Positions 9,533 through 17,682 of a DNA stretch of 36,454 nucleotides are shown in pieces. A program made the position numbers and the translations under genes. The notes under the pieces are model-generated. The model was not told where the DNA came from and searched no databases. It saw only the letters and a list, made by a program, of their open reading frames with translations. The stretch is from Planctomycetaceae bacterium (GTDB lineage: Bacteria > Planctomycetota > Planctomycetia > Pirellulales > Thermoguttaceae). Positions within the stretch are counted from its first letter, which is position 1. Every line of letters begins with the position of its first letter. The stretch lies in contig WRKP01000024.1 in the NCBI GenBank assembly GCA_009778035.1, positions 1 to 36,454 of the forward strand, read 5' to 3'.

Positions 9533-11791
9533 CTACACCAGGCCCCAGTATTTCCGCAAGAACCATTCTGCGGTCAACAGCAAAATAAAAGCAAAAAGCA
9601 AATACCACGTGTCAAAAAGCGTACTTGCCGTCTCCCGACTTTCAACCAATTCGTTCGATTGCTGGATCAACTCGTCAAACAACGCTCCCAACTGCTCCGG
9701 CGGTACACTCCGCCCACCCGTCATCGCCGATATGTCCGCCAATAACCTCGGATACGCCACCGGATTGTCCAACTCCATATTCCGATCCTGTACCAAAAAA
9801 CGAGCCGTTGCCTGTTTGGGATCGCCATCCAACATCGCCTCCGCCCGAATCGTGTAATCGCCCGAAAAATCCGTCGAACGAAATGCTCCCGTCGGGATGC
9901 CATTCTCCAAAATCAACGAAACGGTCTCCGTCGTGTTGTCCGATTTCAATACCGATGCCGTCGCCGGGAAATGCCGAACATCCTCGCCCGTCTCCGAACG
10001 GAGAAAAACCTGAAATTGTGCCGTATCGCCGGGGAATAAGCGGCTATTTTCCAAGACAATCCAAGCCGTCCCGCTGCCGCCGCCTTCCATTTTGGCAAGC
10101 CATAACACGACCTGCCGCCAAAAGGTTTTATGTTCTTCCTCAAATCCCCAAAGCGGCCAACGATAGGTCGAATCGCCCGCAAACGCCAGTACCCGCCCCG
10201 TCCCGTAAAGATGCGATACCAGCAAAATCTGCCCGTTAGGCCCCATCGCGAGCGGAGTCGCGCCCGGCTTGAGTTGATTGGCATCGAATCGGTTCGCCCC
10301 GAGCAGCGGCGGCAATCTGGCCCAACGCTGGGCATTCAGCCGCGAATCCGCCTCGAATTGCATGATATAATGCCGTTGACCAAACGGCGTCAGCAGCATC
10401 TGAATCGGATGAGTTGCCGGCCAATGAATATCCGTCCGTGTCGGAGTGTTCGGCTGCTGACGGTCTGTCCTGCGGAGTACGACGGGCGACACATTCGCAA
10501 TCGGCGTGTCGGCATAGCCGCCGGCACCGAACGCGTTGAGACCGCCCAGCATGATCAATCCGGCATCGCTTCGGACTTGCTCGACCAGCATTTGCAATTC
10601 GGCACGCGTGAACATCGTCGAATCAATGTCGTCGAGGATGAAAACATTAAACGGAGTCGGACTATCCCGAAGTGCAGCCGCCAAGTCGCCCGGCCTTCGG
10701 ACACGCAGATATTGAACGTTAATATCTGGCGAAGCATCCAGCGATTCCCGAAGCGGACGCTGCTCAAAGTTGCTGGTCCCGCGGATGTGCAGAACCTGCA
10801 ATCCCCCTTCGAGAACGGTCACGAAACTGCTTTGTTCGTTATTTCGGTCAGTCATTTCCCGTTCCTGCGGCGGAACCCGGACGGTATACTTGAACAAACC
10901 GACGGACTGCGGCGCGTACGAGAGGCTAAACCGAACCTCCTGCCCGTCTTCCCGGGCTTGAACGGTCGTGCTGTCAACGACTTCCTGCCTTCCTCTTTCG
11001 GTCTCAAAGAGGAGTTGAACCGGTATCATTTGGTCGGCAAAACCGGAAATCCGCAGGGTTCCAGTTACGGCGAGGTTGTTTTTGACGAAAACGCGATCGT
11101 TGGCTTGCATCGACACGACGGCAATATCGCGTGCATTGCCGTCGAGCCCGGCTTGCCCGAGCGGAATGGCATAAAGGGGGATTCCGGCATCGCGCAGTCT
11201 TGCGGCAGCGTCTTGCGGCAAAATATCGCGGCTTGGCCGGGTTCGTTGGCCGCCGTCGGTCAACATAATGGTTGCCAAAACGCGTTTTCCGGCGGATTGT
11301 TCGCGGATGGTGTCGAGAACGTAGCCGATCGCGGTTTCCTGGCCCCTTGGAACGTCGGGCAGGTCGGTAAAATGGCCATCGCGTAAATCCAGGGGTGTCA
11401 GCGAGTGATCGAAGGCGAAGGACTGGATTTCGGCCTGCCGTTGCAGTCTTCGGAGTTGGGGAGAGGCCTGGAGTAGGGCATCTTTTGCGGCATTGAAGCG
11501 TGATTTCCCGCCGATTTCATCATTTCGCGTCATACTTTGCGTTTGGTCGAGCAGGATATGAACGACGGCAGAGAGTCGTTGGGAGACGGTATGGACGAGT
11601 GCAGGCCGGAGCAATGCGAAGAGCAGGAGCAGGATGGCGAAAATTCGCAGTGCGAGGAGGATATGTTGTCCGTATTTAGGAAATTGTTCGCTGGTTGGTC
11701 GGCTCAGCCAAGTAATGGCGAGGAGTGCTGCGGTAATCAGCAAAACCAGGGTATAACTGCCGAAAATGGGAGCACAGACGATTTTCCACAT
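9533..11791 (-). CDS. Membrane-anchored vWA-domain protein with GATase-like region
   Basis: A 752-residue protein. Two N-terminal membrane helices (residues ~10-30 and ~44-62) are followed by a von Willebrand factor A domain: MIDAS-like DQTQS in VVHILLDQTQSM and IMLTDGGQRT. A class I amidotransferase-like region comes next (FNVFILDDIDS, then LGGLNAFGAGGY), without an evident catalytic triad, then an extracytoplasmic beta-rich part, and a final helix LLFAFILLLTAEWF. This layout is familiar in planctomycetes and related bacteria, often near MoxR/Bat genes, but none are present here. The role is unknown; an envelope assembly or stress function is possible. The start at 11791 was chosen for AAGGA just upstream and because the upstream residues are encoded by a palindromic repeat. 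It is divergent from surE. Confidence 0.8.
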   Translation of the reverse strand: MWKIVCAPIFGSYTLVLLITAALLAITWLSRPTSEQFPKYGQHILLALRIFAILLLLFALLRPALVHTVSQRLSAVVHILLDQTQSMTRNDEIGGKSRFNAAKDALLQASPQLRRLQRQAEIQSFAFDHSLTPLDLRDGHFTDLPDVPRGQETAIGYVLDTIREQSAGKRVLATIMLTDGGQRTRPSRDILPQDAAARLRDAGIPLYAIPLGQAGLDGNARDIAVVSMQANDRVFVKNNLAVTGTLRISGFADQMIPVQLLFETERGRQEVVDSTTVQAREDGQEVRFSLSYAPQSVGLFKYTVRVPPQEREMTDRNNEQSSFVTVLEGGLQVLHIRGTSNFEQRPLRESLDASPDINVQYLRVRRPGDLAAALRDSPTPFNVFILDDIDSTMFTRAELQMLVEQVRSDAGLIMLGGLNAFGAGGYADTPIANVSPVVLRRTDRQQPNTPTRTDIHWPATHPIQMLLTPFGQRHYIMQFEADSRLNAQRWARLPPLLGANRFDANQLKPGATPLAMGPNGQILLVSHLYGTGRVLAFAGDSTYRWPLWGFEEEHKTFWRQVVLWLAKMEGGGSGTAWIVLENSRLFPGDTAQFQVFLRSETGEDVRHFPATASVLKSDNTTETVSLILENGIPTGAFRSTDFSGDYTIRAEAMLDGDPKQATARFLVQDRNMELDNPVAYPRLLADISAMTGGRSVPPEQLGALFDELIQQSNELVESRETASTLFDTWYLLFAFILLLTAEWFLRKYWGLV

Positions 11792-11801
11792 ATTCCTTCT
11801 T

Positions 11802-11830
11802 ATTGTTACAGAAAAAGCACAGGATGGCAA
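11802..11830 (-). promoter_or_regulatory. Candidate promoter of the vWA gene
   Basis: On the minus strand, TTGCCA (11825-11830) and AACAAT (11802-11807) are separated by 17 bases. The start codon is at 11791, so the leader would be only a few bases long. Confidence 0.4.
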
Positions 11831-11841
11831 GAACGGATACC

Positions 11842-11903
11842 GCCATTCCGGCACAAGCCGGAACCCACAGGTAGACAACCGACCGCCGGTCGGCTGCCTA
11901 CCT
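11842..11903. repeat. Palindromic repeats between divergent vWA and surE
   Basis: Two units abut. The first, GCCATTCCGGCACAAGCCGG (11842 onward), belongs to the CATTCCGGC hairpin family. The second is an inverted repeat with 16-base arms (11869-11884 and 11888-11903, 14 of 16 paired), related to the long inverted repeat at 9412-9514. Confidence 0.75.
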
Positions 11904-11928
11904 ATCTGGAAACAGCCTCGCATTACCG

Positions 11929-11934
11929 TATAAT
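11929..11934 (+). promoter_or_regulatory. Minus-10 box of surE, likely leaderless
   Basis: A consensus TATAAT ends 6 bases before the surE ATG (11941), so transcription should begin at or next to the A of the start codon. The -35 region is weak (CTGGAA at 11906-11911). There is no Shine-Dalgarno site. Confidence 0.55.
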
Positions 11935-11940
11935 GCTGCT

Positions 11941-12783
11941 ATGCGAATTTTGCTCACCAATGATGATGGCGTCTACGCTCCCGGTTTGGCCGCAATGGAG
12001 CGAGTTTTACGACAATTAGGCGAAGTTTATGTCGTCGCACCGCTCCGAGAACAAAGCGGAGTGGCCCATTCCATTACATTTTTGACTCCATTGCAGGCCG
12101 GTAAAGTATACGTCAACGACAAACACTGGGCCTGGGCCGTCGACGGCACCCCAGCCGACTGCGTAAAGTTGGCCATCTCGACAATCCTGCCCGACCCGCC
12201 CGATTTGGTCGTCAGCGGAATGAATGGCGGCCTCAATTCCGGTCTCAATGTCCTTTATTCGGGAACGGTCGCTGCCGCCGTCGAAGGGGCACTCTACGGG
12301 ATCACCAGCATTGCCGTTTCGCTCCAATCGACTAAAAATGCACCTTTTCAGCAGGCCGCCGACCTTGCACTGGGAATCATCGAAAAAATTTGGAAGCAAA
12401 ATACCGCTCCCGGCAGACTGTACAGCATTAACATCCCGATAGAAGCATTGAAGCAGGACATGCCGGAAGTCAAAGTGGTCCCCGTCAATGCAACGGAATG
12501 TTGGGAAACCTACGAACGCCGAATGGATACGGTCGGCAGGCCGTATTATTGGCTCGCGGGCAGTTCAAATCCCCGCCAAGCGACGGGAACGCCGTCGGAT
12601 GTTTTGACGGACTCGGCTGCGATTTTGCAGGGCTACATTACGGTAACGCCGTTGAGTTATGATTTAACGGACGAGCAGCGATTGCGGGAGATGTCTGATT
12701 GGCAATTAAGTCCGCAGTCTGGCGTTGTGGACAATGATGTGGAGCATACGGGTCCTCGGCTTCGCGTGTGCTGGCGGTCGTAG
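11941..12783 (+). CDS. surE: 5'/3'-nucleotidase SurE
   Basis: A 280-residue cytoplasmic metal-dependent phosphatase that hydrolyses nucleoside 5'- and 3'-monophosphates. The metal-binding DD pair is at residues 8-9 (LLTNDDGVYAPGL), followed by the active-site region REQSGVAHSITF and the SurE hallmark SGMNGGLNSGLNVLYSGTVA, which supplies the conserved Asn and Ser. The typical length is 250-265 residues; here the C-terminus runs on with a hydrophilic tail. The start is fixed by the N-terminal MRILLTNDD, standard for the family. The gene is followed after a gap of about 80 bases by hom, which has its own promoter. Confidence 0.95.
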   Translation: MRILLTNDDGVYAPGLAAMERVLRQLGEVYVVAPLREQSGVAHSITFLTPLQAGKVYVNDKHWAWAVDGTPADCVKLAISTILPDPPDLVVSGMNGGLNSGLNVLYSGTVAAAVEGALYGITSIAVSLQSTKNAPFQQAADLALGIIEKIWKQNTAPGRLYSINIPIEALKQDMPEVKVVPVNATECWETYERRMDTVGRPYYWLAGSSNPRQATGTPSDVLTDSAAILQGYITVTPLSYDLTDEQRLREMSDWQLSPQSGVVDNDVEHTGPRLRVCWRS

Positions 12784-12825
12784 GCGAGTTCTGCGCAAAT
12801 CGCCCCGCAGGCTTGGCGGCTAACG

Positions 12826-12853
12826 TTGCAACCGGCGAAAAATGAGTTAAAAT
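12826..12853 (+). promoter_or_regulatory. Promoter of hom
   Basis: TTGCAA (12826-12831), 16 bases, TAAAAT (12848-12853). The predicted start of transcription (~12860) is only about 2 bases before the ATG at 12862, so the GGAG at 12854-12857 may never be transcribed. Confidence 0.5.
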
Positions 12854-12861
12854 GGAGAAGC

Positions 12862-14163
12862 ATGAAGACCGCTAAAGTCGCACTGTTCGGGCTGGGAACC
12901 ATCGGAACCGGCGTCGCTAAAATCCTGCTCCAACACGCGAACCAAATCGCTCATGCAACAGGCCAGCCCGTCGAACTTGCCAAAATCTGCGATAAAGACA
13001 TCACGACACAACGCGATCTCAATCTGCCTCCCGGTCTGCTCACCAATGATCCCGATGCCATCTTCTCCGATCCGAATATCTCCGTCGCCATCGAACTCAT
13101 CGGAGGCCTCGAACCCGCCCGATCATTCGTCCTGCGTCTATTAGAAAACGGCAAAAACGTCATTACGGCCAACAAAGCCCTACTCGCCAGCCACGGAGCA
13201 GAACTCTTTGATGCCGCCCGAAAATACAAACGAACCATCGCATTTGAAGCATCCGTCTGCGGCGGCATTCCCATTCTCAATGCCCTATCGACCGCCTTGC
13301 AAGCAAATACCGTGCAGTCGATCAATGCCATCGTCAACGGGACGAGCAATTTCATCCTTTCCAAGATGGAAAACGGTAAAATTTCCTATCGTGATGCCGT
13401 CGCTCAAGCCCAAAAACTCGGATACGCCGAGGCGGATCCCGCGATGGATGTCGATGGAACCGATGCGGTGCAAAAATTGACGATTTTGGCCCAACTCGGA
13501 TTCGGTGCCGTCGTCGATTGGAAGGCGATTCCCCGAATCGGCATCGAATCGGTCGATGCCTTGGATTTTCTTTATGCGAAGGAACTCGGCTACCGCATCA
13601 AATTGCTGGCCGTCGCGGTCCAGAGCGACGGCGGTTTGGAATTGCATGTTTCGCCGACTTTGGTGAAAGCCGACAATCCGATTGCCCGAGTGCAGGATGC
13701 GTATAATGCCGTCCGCATTGTCGGCGACTCGGTCGGTCCGGTCTTTTTTCAGGGGCTCGGTGCGGGGCAACTTCCGACGGCGTCCGCGGTCGTCGGCGAT
13801 TTGATAGATACGGTACTGGGCCGAACGGCGATTACGTTCGGTGCCCTTAATCTCTGGAATAGCGGCAATTCTTTGATCCCGATAAAGAGTCCGGCGGAGT
13901 TTTTCGGGAAGTCGTATTTGCGGCTAAATGTCGTGGACCGTCCTGGGGTGATGTGTGAACTTTCCGGCATATTGGGCAAGCGGAACATATCAATTGCGTC
14001 GATGATCCAGCACGAGCCGGTTTGCGAAACCAGCGGTGACTCGGCGGTATTGTTTTTAACGACTCACGAGGTTCGTGAGGGCGATTTGGTTCAAGCGATA
14101 TTGGAATTGGAGGAGTCGTCCGTGGTGCTTGGCAGCATCGTGCGGATGCGCGTGCAGAGTTAG
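12862..14163 (+). CDS. hom: Homoserine dehydrogenase with ACT domain
   Basis: A 433-residue enzyme that reduces aspartate semialdehyde to homoserine in threonine/methionine synthesis. Visible parts: NAD(P)-binding GLGTIGTGV near the N-terminus, ENGKNVITANKALLASHG with the conserved lysine region, VNGTSNFILSKM, and the catalytic YAEADPAMDVDGTDAVQKL. A C-terminal ACT domain begins near YLRLNVVDRPGVMCELSGIL and probably mediates feedback inhibition, as in other long-form enzymes. The start at 12862 (MKTAKVALFGLG) fits the family N-terminus and has GGAG upstream; a longer reading from 12826 would overlap the promoter. No aspartokinase or thrC is next to it. Confidence 0.95.
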   Translation: MKTAKVALFGLGTIGTGVAKILLQHANQIAHATGQPVELAKICDKDITTQRDLNLPPGLLTNDPDAIFSDPNISVAIELIGGLEPARSFVLRLLENGKNVITANKALLASHGAELFDAARKYKRTIAFEASVCGGIPILNALSTALQANTVQSINAIVNGTSNFILSKMENGKISYRDAVAQAQKLGYAEADPAMDVDGTDAVQKLTILAQLGFGAVVDWKAIPRIGIESVDALDFLYAKELGYRIKLLAVAVQSDGGLELHVSPTLVKADNPIARVQDAYNAVRIVGDSVGPVFFQGLGAGQLPTASAVVGDLIDTVLGRTAITFGALNLWNSGNSLIPIKSPAEFFGKSYLRLNVVDRPGVMCELSGILGKRNISIASMIQHEPVCETSGDSAVLFLTTHEVREGDLVQAILELEESSVVLGSIVRMRVQS

Positions 14164-14190
14164 TTCCTGCATTGGTCTGGACACCCCTCC

Positions 14191-14262
14191 GTCATTCTGT
14201 CGCAAGTCGGGAACCAGCGGTAGGCTGCTGGAGGCCGGGGAATGACAGTTTTTGTCCCGAGC
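14191..14262. repeat. CATTCCGGC-family palindromic repeat
   Basis: Starts GTCATTCTGTCGCAAGTCGG and ends GGGGAATGACAGTTTTTGTC; the ends are complementary. It is a diverged internal portion of the element seen complete at 21679-21821 and 27254-27391. It lies between hom and the receiver gene. Confidence 0.7.
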
Positions 14263-14320
14263 AACTTTGGCAAGTTTATGGTACAATATCGGCTCTGTCT
14301 GGTTTTAGGACTTACTTTGC

Positions 14321-14770
14321 ATGTCTGTTGCCCTTCCCGATGCTGTTCCTTCCGTCGATGGCCGTTCGTACAGCGAACGAGCGCAATCGCTGTTGCCGCC
14401 GAATCCGAAGGCGTTTATCGTGGATGATTCCGTTCCGACCCGGAGGATTTTCCGTTCGATTTTGCAGGATCTCGGCTTTGCCGTCAGCGAAGCCGTCAAC
14501 GGAAAGCAAGCCCTCGAAAAACTTGAAAGCGAATTGGCGGCGACGACCATCGTGTTTTCCGATATAAGTATGCCCGTTATGGACGGTTTTGAATTCTGCT
14601 TCCGTCTGATGCAGCAATCCTGGTATGACCGCACGCCGTTTGTTTTGGTTTCGACGGAGAGCGATGCCCGCAATGTCATCAAGGGCCTCAAATTTGGTGC
14701 TGACGATTTTTTGCCGAAGCCTTTTGATAAGGAAATCGTTGCCCAGGTGCTCGTGCGGATTTTTCAGTAA
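14321..14770 (+). CDS. CheY-like response regulator receiver protein
   Basis: A 149-residue single receiver domain with a 30-residue N-terminal extension and no output domain. All phosphorylation residues are present: acidic pair D35/D36 (FIVDDS), phospho-acceptor D81 (VFSDISMPVMDG), S111/T112 (VLVST) and K133 (LPKPF). Single-domain receivers act by binding a partner when phosphorylated, for example a flagellar motor or a kinase. No histidine kinase is adjacent, so the pathway cannot be assigned. There is no Shine-Dalgarno site at the chosen ATG, and the true start could be slightly further in. It converges on proB with only 55 bases between them. Confidence 0.9.
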   Translation: MSVALPDAVPSVDGRSYSERAQSLLPPNPKAFIVDDSVPTRRIFRSILQDLGFAVSEAVNGKQALEKLESELAATTIVFSDISMPVMDGFEFCFRLMQQSWYDRTPFVLVSTESDARNVIKGLKFGADDFLPKPFDKEIVAQVLVRIFQ

Positions 14771-14775
14771 GAAGG

Positions 14776-14800
14776 TAGAGCGTATTTCAAATTGCTCTGG
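14776..14800. repeat. Solo left end of the TAGAGCGTATT element
   Basis: This 25-base sequence (TAGAGCGTATTTCAAATTGC plus TCTGG) is matched perfectly, in reverse complement, at 34424-34448, and resembles both ends of the element at 27254-27391. It sits 5 bases past the receiver gene's stop codon. AGAGC and GCTCT at its ends can pair. Confidence 0.85.
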
Positions 14801-14825
14801 GCGCCCCGGGCACTGCGAACTCATC

Positions 14826-15962
14826 CTACTCGAAAATCTGCATATTGTCCCGATGAATCACCTCCGTATAGACATTCTGGCCAATAATCTCCCGCAGTTC
14901 CGATGTCTTCTTGCCCGCAATACGCAATACATCCTGCAAACCATAGTTCGTAAGCCCCTGACCAACTTCCACATTCTGCGAATCCCGTAACGAAACAATA
15001 GAACCCCGTTCAAAATTCCCCTTCGCACTCAAAACGCCAACCGGCAACAAACTCTTTCCCTTTTGAGCAATCGCACTAATCGCTCCGTCATCCAACACCA
15101 TCGTTCCTTCCGTGCGGACGGCAAATCCCAACCAACGCTTTCGAGCCGCCAAATAACACTGCGATAGAAAAACCGTGCCCACCTCTTGGCCGGAAAGAAT
15201 CTGGCTCAACGTATCCTCATAATCCCCGTTGGCAATAATCACATTCCCGCCGGATGCCGTAATCATCTTTGCGGCCTTGAGTTTGCTTTCCATTCCCCCC
15301 TTGCTTCGGCCCGAACGCTTGTCCACCACCATATTCATCAAGCATGGCGACCATTTTTCGATAAGCGGAACCAACTTCGCCTCGGGATGCTGCGGATCAC
15401 GGTCGAAAAGCCCATCCACATCGGTCAGCAACACGAGAAGCGGACGCTCAAACAAATTCGCAACCAATGCCGCCAGTTGATCGTTGTTGCCAAACGTCGA
15501 ATGCAACCGCTCCACGCTGACCGTATCGTTCTCGTTAATGATCGGCAAAATGCCCAAATTGAGCAGCGTCAAAATCGTGTTCCGCGTGTTGAGATAACTT
15601 TCCCGATTGGACAGGTCGTTGGCGGTCAGCAAAATTTGGGCGCAGTTCACGCCGTACAGCCGCAGGATTTGTGCGTATGTTTCAATCAATTTCCCTTGCC
15701 CGATGGCGGCAACGGCTTGCAGATGTGCAAGTTCGGTGGGCCGCTTCCCGAGTCCGAGCAGACCCATCCCGGCACCGACTGCGCCGGACGTTACAAGCAC
15801 GACACGGCGTTTTTTCTGCATGGCCAAGTGCAAATCGCGGCAAAGTTGCACGATTCGCGGCTCATTAAGCAGACCGTTCGCGCGGGACAGGACATTCGTT
15901 CCTACCTTGACGACGATGACGTCGCTGGTTTTCAGGATTTTTTCGTGAAGGGGTGATGGCAT
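14826..15962 (-). CDS. proB: Glutamate 5-kinase
   Basis: A 378-residue enzyme that phosphorylates glutamate for proline synthesis. The amino-acid kinase domain shows VVKVGTNVLS (residues ~17-26), TSGAVGAGMGLLG, INENDTVSVE, LLTDVDGLFDRDP and GRSKGGMESKLKAAKM. The C-terminal ~95 residues (from about AISAIAQKGKSLLPVGV) form the PUA domain typical of bacterial ProB, so the length is normal. No Shine-Dalgarno is visible at MPSPLHEK; that start leaves an N-terminal lead of about 14 residues before the kinase core, which is usual. proA is not in the window. The gene lacks the nitrogen leader that precedes carA, glutamate synthase domain 3 and amt. Confidence 0.95.
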   Translation of the reverse strand: MPSPLHEKILKTSDVIVVKVGTNVLSRANGLLNEPRIVQLCRDLHLAMQKKRRVVLVTSGAVGAGMGLLGLGKRPTELAHLQAVAAIGQGKLIETYAQILRLYGVNCAQILLTANDLSNRESYLNTRNTILTLLNLGILPIINENDTVSVERLHSTFGNNDQLAALVANLFERPLLVLLTDVDGLFDRDPQHPEAKLVPLIEKWSPCLMNMVVDKRSGRSKGGMESKLKAAKMITASGGNVIIANGDYEDTLSQILSGQEVGTVFLSQCYLAARKRWLGFAVRTEGTMVLDDGAISAIAQKGKSLLPVGVLSAKGNFERGSIVSLRDSQNVEVGQGLTNYGLQDVLRIAGKKTSELREIIGQNVYTEVIHRDNMQIFE

Positions 15963-15992
15963 ATTTTTTCGACGTCAGCCCGTGTTGATTTT

Positions 15993-16021
15993 CGTCATTC
16001 CGGCACACACCGGAACGACGG
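15993..16021. repeat. CATTCCGGC hairpin, minimal copy
   Basis: CGTCATTCCGGCACACACCG followed by GAACGACG forms a short hairpin. It is the smallest member of the family, placed between the end of the oxidoreductase gene and the start of proB. Confidence 0.65.
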
Positions 16022-16038
16022 TTTGCGAACAAAATCTA

Positions 16039-17481
16039 CTACACAAACGGATTATACACGCCCGGTACTGGTACGGTGCTTTCATAAAATCCGTCGGCGT
16101 CGGGCTGGACCGGCGCATCTTGGTCGAGGCCGGTAATCTCCCCATTCGGAAGATACGGCCTGCCGCGTTCAACGAGTTCATCCCAGCGTACGACGTGGCC
16201 GCGATAGGCCGCTTCGCGTCCGAGAACCGACGACATACAAGCCATTGCGGCATGATAGCCATCGTGTTGCGGCAAGTCTTCGCGGATTGCCTTCACGAGC
16301 ATATCATGTTCCCATTGATAAGGGCCTTTCTGTGCGCGTTCCTCATTTTGCCAAATTCGGTTGTTATCACGTCCGCTTAATTGTCCGGGCGTCCCGCTTC
16401 CGCCGGTTCCATAGGCGAATTCCGTAATGATTCCCCAGGTATTCGGAATATGTCGGCACTGGCTGTACATTCTCGACCCGTCGGGATAGGTAAATTCGAC
16501 AAAAAATTGGTCCCAGGCTTGGCCATGCCGATTGAATCGTTGGTGGTGTTCCCGATACCAGGTATCCCAAGCCGCCCGATCCGCAAATCGCGGTGCCTGC
16601 CGCATCAGTTCTTCGGGGCCTGCCTTGAAAGTGCGTCCGCCCATCGCGTTGGCTTCGACGGGATGGGCCATCCGGTCGCCCTTGCCGTGAATCCAGTTGC
16701 CGATGTCGATGTTGTGAACATGCTGTTCCGCGATATTGCCGCCGCAAGCCCAATCGAAGTGATACCAGTTGCTCAGTTGGAAAGCCAACTCGGACTGGCC
16801 CACACCGCGATGCCGAACCCAGGGGGTGTTCCCGTTCCAAAACACTCGGGTGTACTGAATATCGCCGATTCGGCCTGCGAAAATCTGGTCTACCCAGTTC
16901 GTGTAGTGCGGTTCGTACCGTCTTTGGAGGCCCACACAGACTTTCAGGTTCCGTTCTTCCGCCATTTTGTTGGTTTCCATCACATGCCGGAATCCGGGAG
17001 CATCGACGCAGATTGGTTTTTCGATAAAAACGTGACACCCTCTTTCGATGGCCGCCCGATATTGAAAGGGATGCAAGCCGGGCTGGTTGGCAATGACGAC
17101 CATATCGCCGGGATCAAGACACGCGATGGCTCTTTTGTAGGCATCCATACCGCTAAAGACTCGGTCATCGGGCAGATCAACTTTTCCGTATAGGGGGCTG
17201 TCTTCATTTTGGCCGTCTCCCCGAATACCTCTTACGACTCTGGTGGCGATGTTTTCGAAAACATCGGCAGCGGCAACGACTTTGAAGTTATCGCCGACTT
17301 GGGCACGGTCTCGGATGGCTCCGTTGCCTCGTCCGCCGCAGCCGACGAGGGCAATTTTCATTTGGTCGCTGCCTTGAGCGTGAGCGGATTGCGAGATCGT
17401 GAGTCCGCCTGCGAGTGTCGCACCGGCGGCGAGAACGGTTGATGTTTTGAGAAATTCACGACGGGAAGGTTGTTTGGACAT
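16039..17481 (-). CDS. Tat-exported Gfo/Idh/MocA family oxidoreductase
   Basis: A 480-residue NAD(P)-dependent oxidoreductase, probably acting on a sugar or sugar derivative. The N-terminus is a Tat signal (SRREFLK, hydrophobic stretch, then SAHAQG cleavage region), so it folds in the cytoplasm with its cofactor and is exported. The Rossmann motif IALVGCGGRGNGA follows, and EKPICVDAPGF carries the family EKP motif. The start at 17481 was chosen because the Tat signal begins there; the longer ORF adds 74 residues with no protein character. Planctomycete genomes hold many of these enzymes, often with DUF1080 proteins such as the one at 25025-25795. The substrate cannot be read from the sequence. 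Confidence 0.9.
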   Translation of the reverse strand: MSKQPSRREFLKTSTVLAAGATLAGGLTISQSAHAQGSDQMKIALVGCGGRGNGAIRDRAQVGDNFKVVAAADVFENIATRVVRGIRGDGQNEDSPLYGKVDLPDDRVFSGMDAYKRAIACLDPGDMVVIANQPGLHPFQYRAAIERGCHVFIEKPICVDAPGFRHVMETNKMAEERNLKVCVGLQRRYEPHYTNWVDQIFAGRIGDIQYTRVFWNGNTPWVRHRGVGQSELAFQLSNWYHFDWACGGNIAEQHVHNIDIGNWIHGKGDRMAHPVEANAMGGRTFKAGPEELMRQAPRFADRAAWDTWYREHHQRFNRHGQAWDQFFVEFTYPDGSRMYSQCRHIPNTWGIITEFAYGTGGSGTPGQLSGRDNNRIWQNEERAQKGPYQWEHDMLVKAIREDLPQHDGYHAAMACMSSVLGREAAYRGHVVRWDELVERGRPYLPNGEITGLDQDAPVQPDADGFYESTVPVPGVYNPFV

Positions 17482-17553
17482 AGAATTACCTTTTTGGTTA
17501 GGAGGGTATGATGGATGCGAGGGGCAACGAGCGTCCCTCGAAGCAGAAGGTTC

Positions 17554-17582
17554 ATTGTAGCGTATGGAAAAGGGACATTCAA
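17554..17582 (-). promoter_or_regulatory. Promoter of the oxidoreductase gene
   Basis: On the minus strand, TTGAAT (17577-17582), 17 bases, TACAAT (17554-17559). The leader would be about 65 bases long. Confidence 0.6.
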
Positions 17583-17589
17583 TAGTGCG

Positions 17590-17640
17590 CACGAGCCGAG
17601 GGCATTGCGCAAGAGCCGGGGGCGTAAGCCCCCGGGTTGG
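17590..17640. repeat. GC-rich dispersed palindrome, copy 2
   Basis: Reads GCGCAAGAGCCGGGGGCGTA then AGCCCCCGGGTTGG, nearly identical to 25879-25924. It lies between the divergent oxidoreductase and transketolase genes. The GGGGGC/GCCCCC arms give a very stable hairpin. Confidence 0.8.
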
Positions 17641-17682
17641 CACTGCTTGCATTTCGCAGCATTTTCGGCGAAAATTGCAAAT

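Noticed and set aside
10130-11386. 418-codon open frame on the plus strand opposite the vWA gene
   Set aside because: It is fully antisense to a gene with clear domains, and its translation is basic and low in recognisable features. Long antisense frames are expected in GC-rich coding DNA.
16381-17193. 270-codon plus-strand frame opposite the oxidoreductase
   Set aside because: Antisense shadow of a well-supported gene; no promoter, ribosome site or protein family.
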